Assembly (NCBI GenBank): GCA_035465695.1
Contig: DATIVR010000002.1
Location: 1 to 35,186 of the forward strand
Length of the DNA: 35,186 nucleotides
Direction of reading: 5' to 3'
DNA from: DASUBN01 sp035465695
GTDB lineage: Bacteria > Pseudomonadota > Gammaproteobacteria > Natronospirales > REEB76
The notes below the pieces were generated by a model, which was not told the origin of the DNA, searched no databases, and was given only the letters and a program-made list of their open reading frames with translations. Both the position numbers and the translations under genes were made by a program. Positions within the stretch are counted from its first letter, which is position 1; every line of letters begins with the position of its first letter. Below are positions 32,538 through 35,186 of the stretch, one piece after another.

Positions 32538-33887
32538 CTATCTCTTGTTGCGGGCCACTATGCGCATGGCCATCTCTAACGCCTGCTCGTAATTGAGCCG
32601 CGGATCCACCTGGGACTTGTAGGCCCGTTCCAGGTCCTTGTCCGTGAGGCCGCGGGCGCCGCCAGTGCATTCCGTGACGTCATCGCCCGTCAATTCAAAA
32701 TGCACGCCGCCCAGATGACTGCCGTGCTTCTCATGCAGCGTGAAGGCGTCTTCCAGTTCCGAGAGGATGTTCTCGAAACGGCGGGTCTTGAGGCCGTTGC
32801 TGGTGCTTTCGGTGTTACCGTGCATCGGATCGCAGATCCACAGCACCTTGCGCCCGCTCTTTCGCACGGTGTCGATCAAGGGCGGCAGCTTCTCGCCGAT
32901 ATGCTTGGCGCCGAAACGGTGGATGAAGGTGAGCCTGCCCGGTTCATCATCGGGGTTCAGCGCTTCCATGAGCGAGCGCAGTCCATCCGGCGTCATCTGC
33001 GCGCCCACCTTCACCGCGATGGGATTGGCGATGCCGCGAAAATACTCCACATGCGCGCCATCCAGTTCGGCGGTACGCATGCCTATCCAGGGATGATGGC
33101 TCGCCAGGTTGTACCAGCGGCCGGTCTCCGTCACGAACTGGGTCTGAGCCTGCTCATATAGGAGATGCAGGCCCTCGTGGCTGGTGTAAAAGTCGATGCG
33201 GCCGCTCTCCGCCAGGGTCTGACCGGAGACCGTCTCCATGAAGGTGAGCGAATCCACGATGGACTGGACGATCCGCCGGTATTCCGCCTCCAGGGGCGAG
33301 TGCCGAACGAAGTCCAAGTCCCAATACTCCGGGTGATGCAGGTCGGCGAAACCACCATCCACCAGGGCGCGCACGTAGTTCAGCGTCATCGCGGCGTGCT
33401 CGTAGCCTTTCAGCATGAGCTGTGGATCCGGGGTTCGTTCGGCCAGCGTGAAGCCGGAACGGTTGATGAGATCGCCGCGATAGCTTGGCAGCGAAAGCCC
33501 TTCGCGGGTCTCGGTATCCGCGGAGCGGGGCTTGGCGTATTGCCCGGCCATGCGGCCCACCCGGATCACGCGCTTCTTGAGGCCGTGCACCAGCACCAGG
33601 CTCATCTGCAGCAGGATCTTGAGCTTGTTGGCGATGGGTTCGCCGGTGCAGTCGTCGAAGCTCTCGGCGCAGTCGCCGCCTTGCAGCATGAAGCGCTCGC
33701 CGCGCTGCGCCTCTGCCAGCTGTGCGCGCAGCTTGTCCACCTCACCCCAGGTCACCAGCGGCGGCAGGTGGCTGATGCGCTCCAGCACCCGCTCCGCGGC
33801 CGCGGCATCCGGGTACAACGGCTGCTGTCCGGCGACGCGGTTGCGCCAGCTGTCAGGCTTCCAGGGATGCAGGAATTCGCGGTCCAT
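32538..33887 (-). CDS. 3-deoxy-7-phosphoheptulonate (DAHP) synthase, class II
   Basis: 449 aa from the ATG at 33887; an ATG at 33899 (four codons more) and one at 33926 are also in frame. The start region HPWKPDSWRNRVAGQQPLYPD matches plant/bacterial class II enzymes. Diagnostic blocks are LQGGDCAESFDDC (metal ligand Cys73), VGRMAGQYAKPRS, LSLPSYRGDLIN, WICDPMHGN and GGVHFELTGDDVTECTGG. It condenses phosphoenolpyruvate with erythrose-4-phosphate, the first step of the shikimate pathway to aromatic amino acids. Class II enzymes are unrelated in sequence to E. coli AroF/G/H. No leader peptide or attenuator is apparent upstream. Confidence 0.95.
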   Translation of the reverse strand: MDREFLHPWKPDSWRNRVAGQQPLYPDAAAAERVLERISHLPPLVTWGEVDKLRAQLAEAQRGERFMLQGGDCAESFDDCTGEPIANKLKILLQMSLVLVHGLKKRVIRVGRMAGQYAKPRSADTETREGLSLPSYRGDLINRSGFTLAERTPDPQLMLKGYEHAAMTLNYVRALVDGGFADLHHPEYWDLDFVRHSPLEAEYRRIVQSIVDSLTFMETVSGQTLAESGRIDFYTSHEGLHLLYEQAQTQFVTETGRWYNLASHHPWIGMRTAELDGAHVEYFRGIANPIAVKVGAQMTPDGLRSLMEALNPDDEPGRLTFIHRFGAKHIGEKLPPLIDTVRKSGRKVLWICDPMHGNTESTSNGLKTRRFENILSELEDAFTLHEKHGSHLGGVHFELTGDDVTECTGGARGLTDKDLERAYKSQVDPRLNYEQALEMAMRIVARNKR

Positions 33888-34068
33888 AGGGCCCGCCATG
33901 CTACACGGCGGCCATGACAGGGCCAAGCGCGGGGTACGACGGACACGCGGTTTGTGGCAAAATTACGCGCTTTTTGGCTGCTTCCCGTATCGAACCGCTC
34001 CCGCAGCGCGCGGCCGGCCGTCCAGGGGCGGTCCGGATCCTCAAAAAACATTCTTAGGAGTCTCGTCC
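33888..34068. promoter_or_regulatory. divergent promoter region between DAHP synthase and saccharopine dehydrogenase-family genes
   Basis: About 180 bases with no gene. A strong TAGGAG ribosome binding site (34055-34060) serves the ATG at 34069. An A-rich stretch at 33959-33965 is followed by GCGCTTTTTGG; promoter boxes are not clear. CAAAAAACA (34042-34050) precedes the ribosome binding site. Confidence 0.4.
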
Positions 34069-35186
34069 ATGCATCGCGTGCTCGTCCTCGGCGCCGGCAA
34101 GATCGGTTCCCTGCTCTCCGGCCTCCTGGCCTCTTCCGGCGACTATGAGATCAGCCTCGCCGATGCCAACGGCAAGGCCGCCGAATCCGTGGCTGCCAGC
34201 CACAAGCAGGCGGGTATCGCCATCAAGGCATTTCAGGTGGACGCTTCCAACAAGGCTGCGCTCGAAACACACCTGAAATCCCACCCCGCCGACGCCGTGA
34301 TCTCGAGCCTGCCTTACTTCTGCAACCCGCCGGTGGCGGAGGTCGCGCGCAAACTCGACATGCACTATTTCGATCTCACCGAGGACGTGGAAGTGACCCG
34401 TGCCGTGACCAAGACGGCCCAGGGCGCCAAGACCACCTTCGCTCCCCAGTGCGGCCTCGCCCCTGGCTTCATCAGCATCGCCGCCAACGAGCTGATGCGT
34501 CACTTCGATGAGATCCACGACGTGAAGCTTCGTGTCGGTGCGCTGCCCCAGAACCCGGGCAACATGACCAAGTACTCCCTGACCTGGTCCTCAGACGGCG
34601 TCATCAACGAATACGGCAACACCTGCTACGGCATCGTCAACGGCAAGGAAGCGGCGTTGATGCCGCTCGAAGGCCTGGAGACCATCCAGCTGGAAGGCAA
34701 ACTCTACGAAGCCTTCAATACCTCCGGTGGGCTGGGTTCTCTGGCCGAGACCTATGCCGGCAAGGTGCGCAACATGACCTACAAGACCATGCGCTACCCA
34801 GGCCACTGCGAGGTGATGCGCCTCCTCATGAACGACCTGGGCATGAACCAGGATCGCGACACCCTGAAACGCATCCTGGAGCGCGCGGTGCCCCGCACCG
34901 TGCAGGACGTGGTGCTTATCTATGTGTCAGTAAGCGGCCTGCAGCACGGCAAGTTCATGGAAGAGAGCTATTCCAATGCCGTGTACCCGCAAGAGATCGC
35001 GGGCCACCTGTGGTCCGCCATCCAGGTGACCACCAGCGCCGGCATCGCCGCGGTCGTTGACCTGGTGCTGAAGGACCCCAAGAAATACCAGGGCCTGGTG
35101 ATGCAGGAGCGCTTCAGCCTCACCGACGTGCTCAACAATCGCTTTGGCAAGGCCTATGCGCAGGCCGAGACCGCGGAGCTCTCGGC
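34069..35186 (+). CDS. saccharopine dehydrogenase-family protein (3' end outside window)
   Basis: 372 complete codons with no stop before the window ends. The N-terminus is a Rossmann nucleotide-binding fold (MHRVLVLGAGKIGSLLSGLL, GxGxxG at 8-13; then ISLADANG). It continues with SLPYFCNPPVAEVAR, HYFDLTEDVEV and APQCGLAPGF, the pattern of saccharopine dehydrogenase (LYS9-like) and related carboxynorspermidine/homospermidine-type dehydrogenases. The block TKYSLTWSSDGVINEYGN follows. The bacterial proteins of this type are about 385-400 aa, so only a few residues are missing. Likely role is NAD(P)-dependent oxidation of an amino acid-2-oxo acid adduct such as saccharopine; the exact substrate is not decided by sequence. 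No neighbouring lysine-catabolism gene is visible. Confidence 0.85.
   Translation, partial: MHRVLVLGAGKIGSLLSGLLASSGDYEISLADANGKAAESVAASHKQAGIAIKAFQVDASNKAALETHLKSHPADAVISSLPYFCNPPVAEVARKLDMHYFDLTEDVEVTRAVTKTAQGAKTTFAPQCGLAPGFISIAANELMRHFDEIHDVKLRVGALPQNPGNMTKYSLTWSSDGVINEYGNTCYGIVNGKEAALMPLEGLETIQLEGKLYEAFNTSGGLGSLAETYAGKVRNMTYKTMRYPGHCEVMRLLMNDLGMNQDRDTLKRILERAVPRTVQDVVLIYVSVSGLQHGKFMEESYSNAVYPQEIAGHLWSAIQVTTSAGIAAVVDLVLKDPKKYQGLVMQERFSLTDVLNNRFGKAYAQAETAELS

Overview
This is a GC-rich window with densely packed genes on both strands. It looks like the chromosome of a gammaproteobacterium. The strongest sign is the block response regulator (uvrY/gacA type) - uvrC - pgsA - tRNA-Gly(GCC) - tRNA-Cys(GCA) - tRNA-Leu(UAA), the same order as uvrY-uvrC-pgsA-glyW-cysT-leuZ in Escherichia coli. 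The class II DAHP synthase, the System I cytochrome c maturation operon and the M49-like lipoprotein suggest a lineage near Xanthomonadales/Nevskiales/Steroidobacterales, but that placement is inference. Almost everything is core or housekeeping; I see no insertion sequence, prophage, integron or CRISPR array.

Layout. 1-5760: the 3' end of a cardiolipin synthase gene, then a secreted S9 peptidase and a DadA-type D-amino acid dehydrogenase (an apparent two-gene operon), which meet a convergent periplasmic serine beta-lactamase-fold hydrolase with no base between the stop codons. 6026-8434: two paralogous HD-GYP (c-di-GMP phosphodiesterase) genes in tandem. 8435-12196: an envelope/stress-type cluster (DUF1328, ElaB/YqjD-like, YqjE-like, YqjK-like, BON-domain lipoprotein) followed by cyclopropane fatty acid synthase. 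12579-14838: a stand-alone PilZ protein and a DPP III (M49)-like lipoprotein.

14959-22388 (minus strand): a complete ccmABCDE - cytochrome c - ccmFGHI operon whose first gene starts three bases after the 3' end of tRNA-Leu. The only clear sigma-70 promoter nearby (TTGACA-16-TAAAAT) lies upstream of tRNA-Gly, so the three tRNAs and at least the first ccm genes may share a transcript. 22789-26524 (minus): pgsA, uvrC, a family 5-type uracil-DNA glycosylase and a GacA/UvrY response regulator. 26604-31013 (minus): icd, a terminator, then aceA and aceB, which places the enzymes of the isocitrate branch point side by side. A divergent LysR-type regulator (31087-32007) faces aceB across a 73-bp gap holding two ATTG-Nx-CAAT dyads, and it overlaps a RluE-type pseudouridine synthase gene. 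The window closes with a class II DAHP synthase and a divergent, truncated saccharopine dehydrogenase-family gene.

The genes group into a few themes: c-di-GMP turnover and sensing (two HD-GYP, one PilZ), envelope stress and lipid remodelling (cls, pgsA, cfa, DUF883 cluster), respiration (ccm plus a small c-type cytochrome), DNA repair (uvrC, UDG) and acetate/fatty-acid carbon flow (aceBA, icd). I did not find a clearly new multi-gene defence or mobile system. The most unusual points are regulatory and architectural: the tRNA-ccm junction, the UDG-uvrC coupling, the LysR-controlled aceBA layout, and hairpin or repeat elements in the stress cluster.
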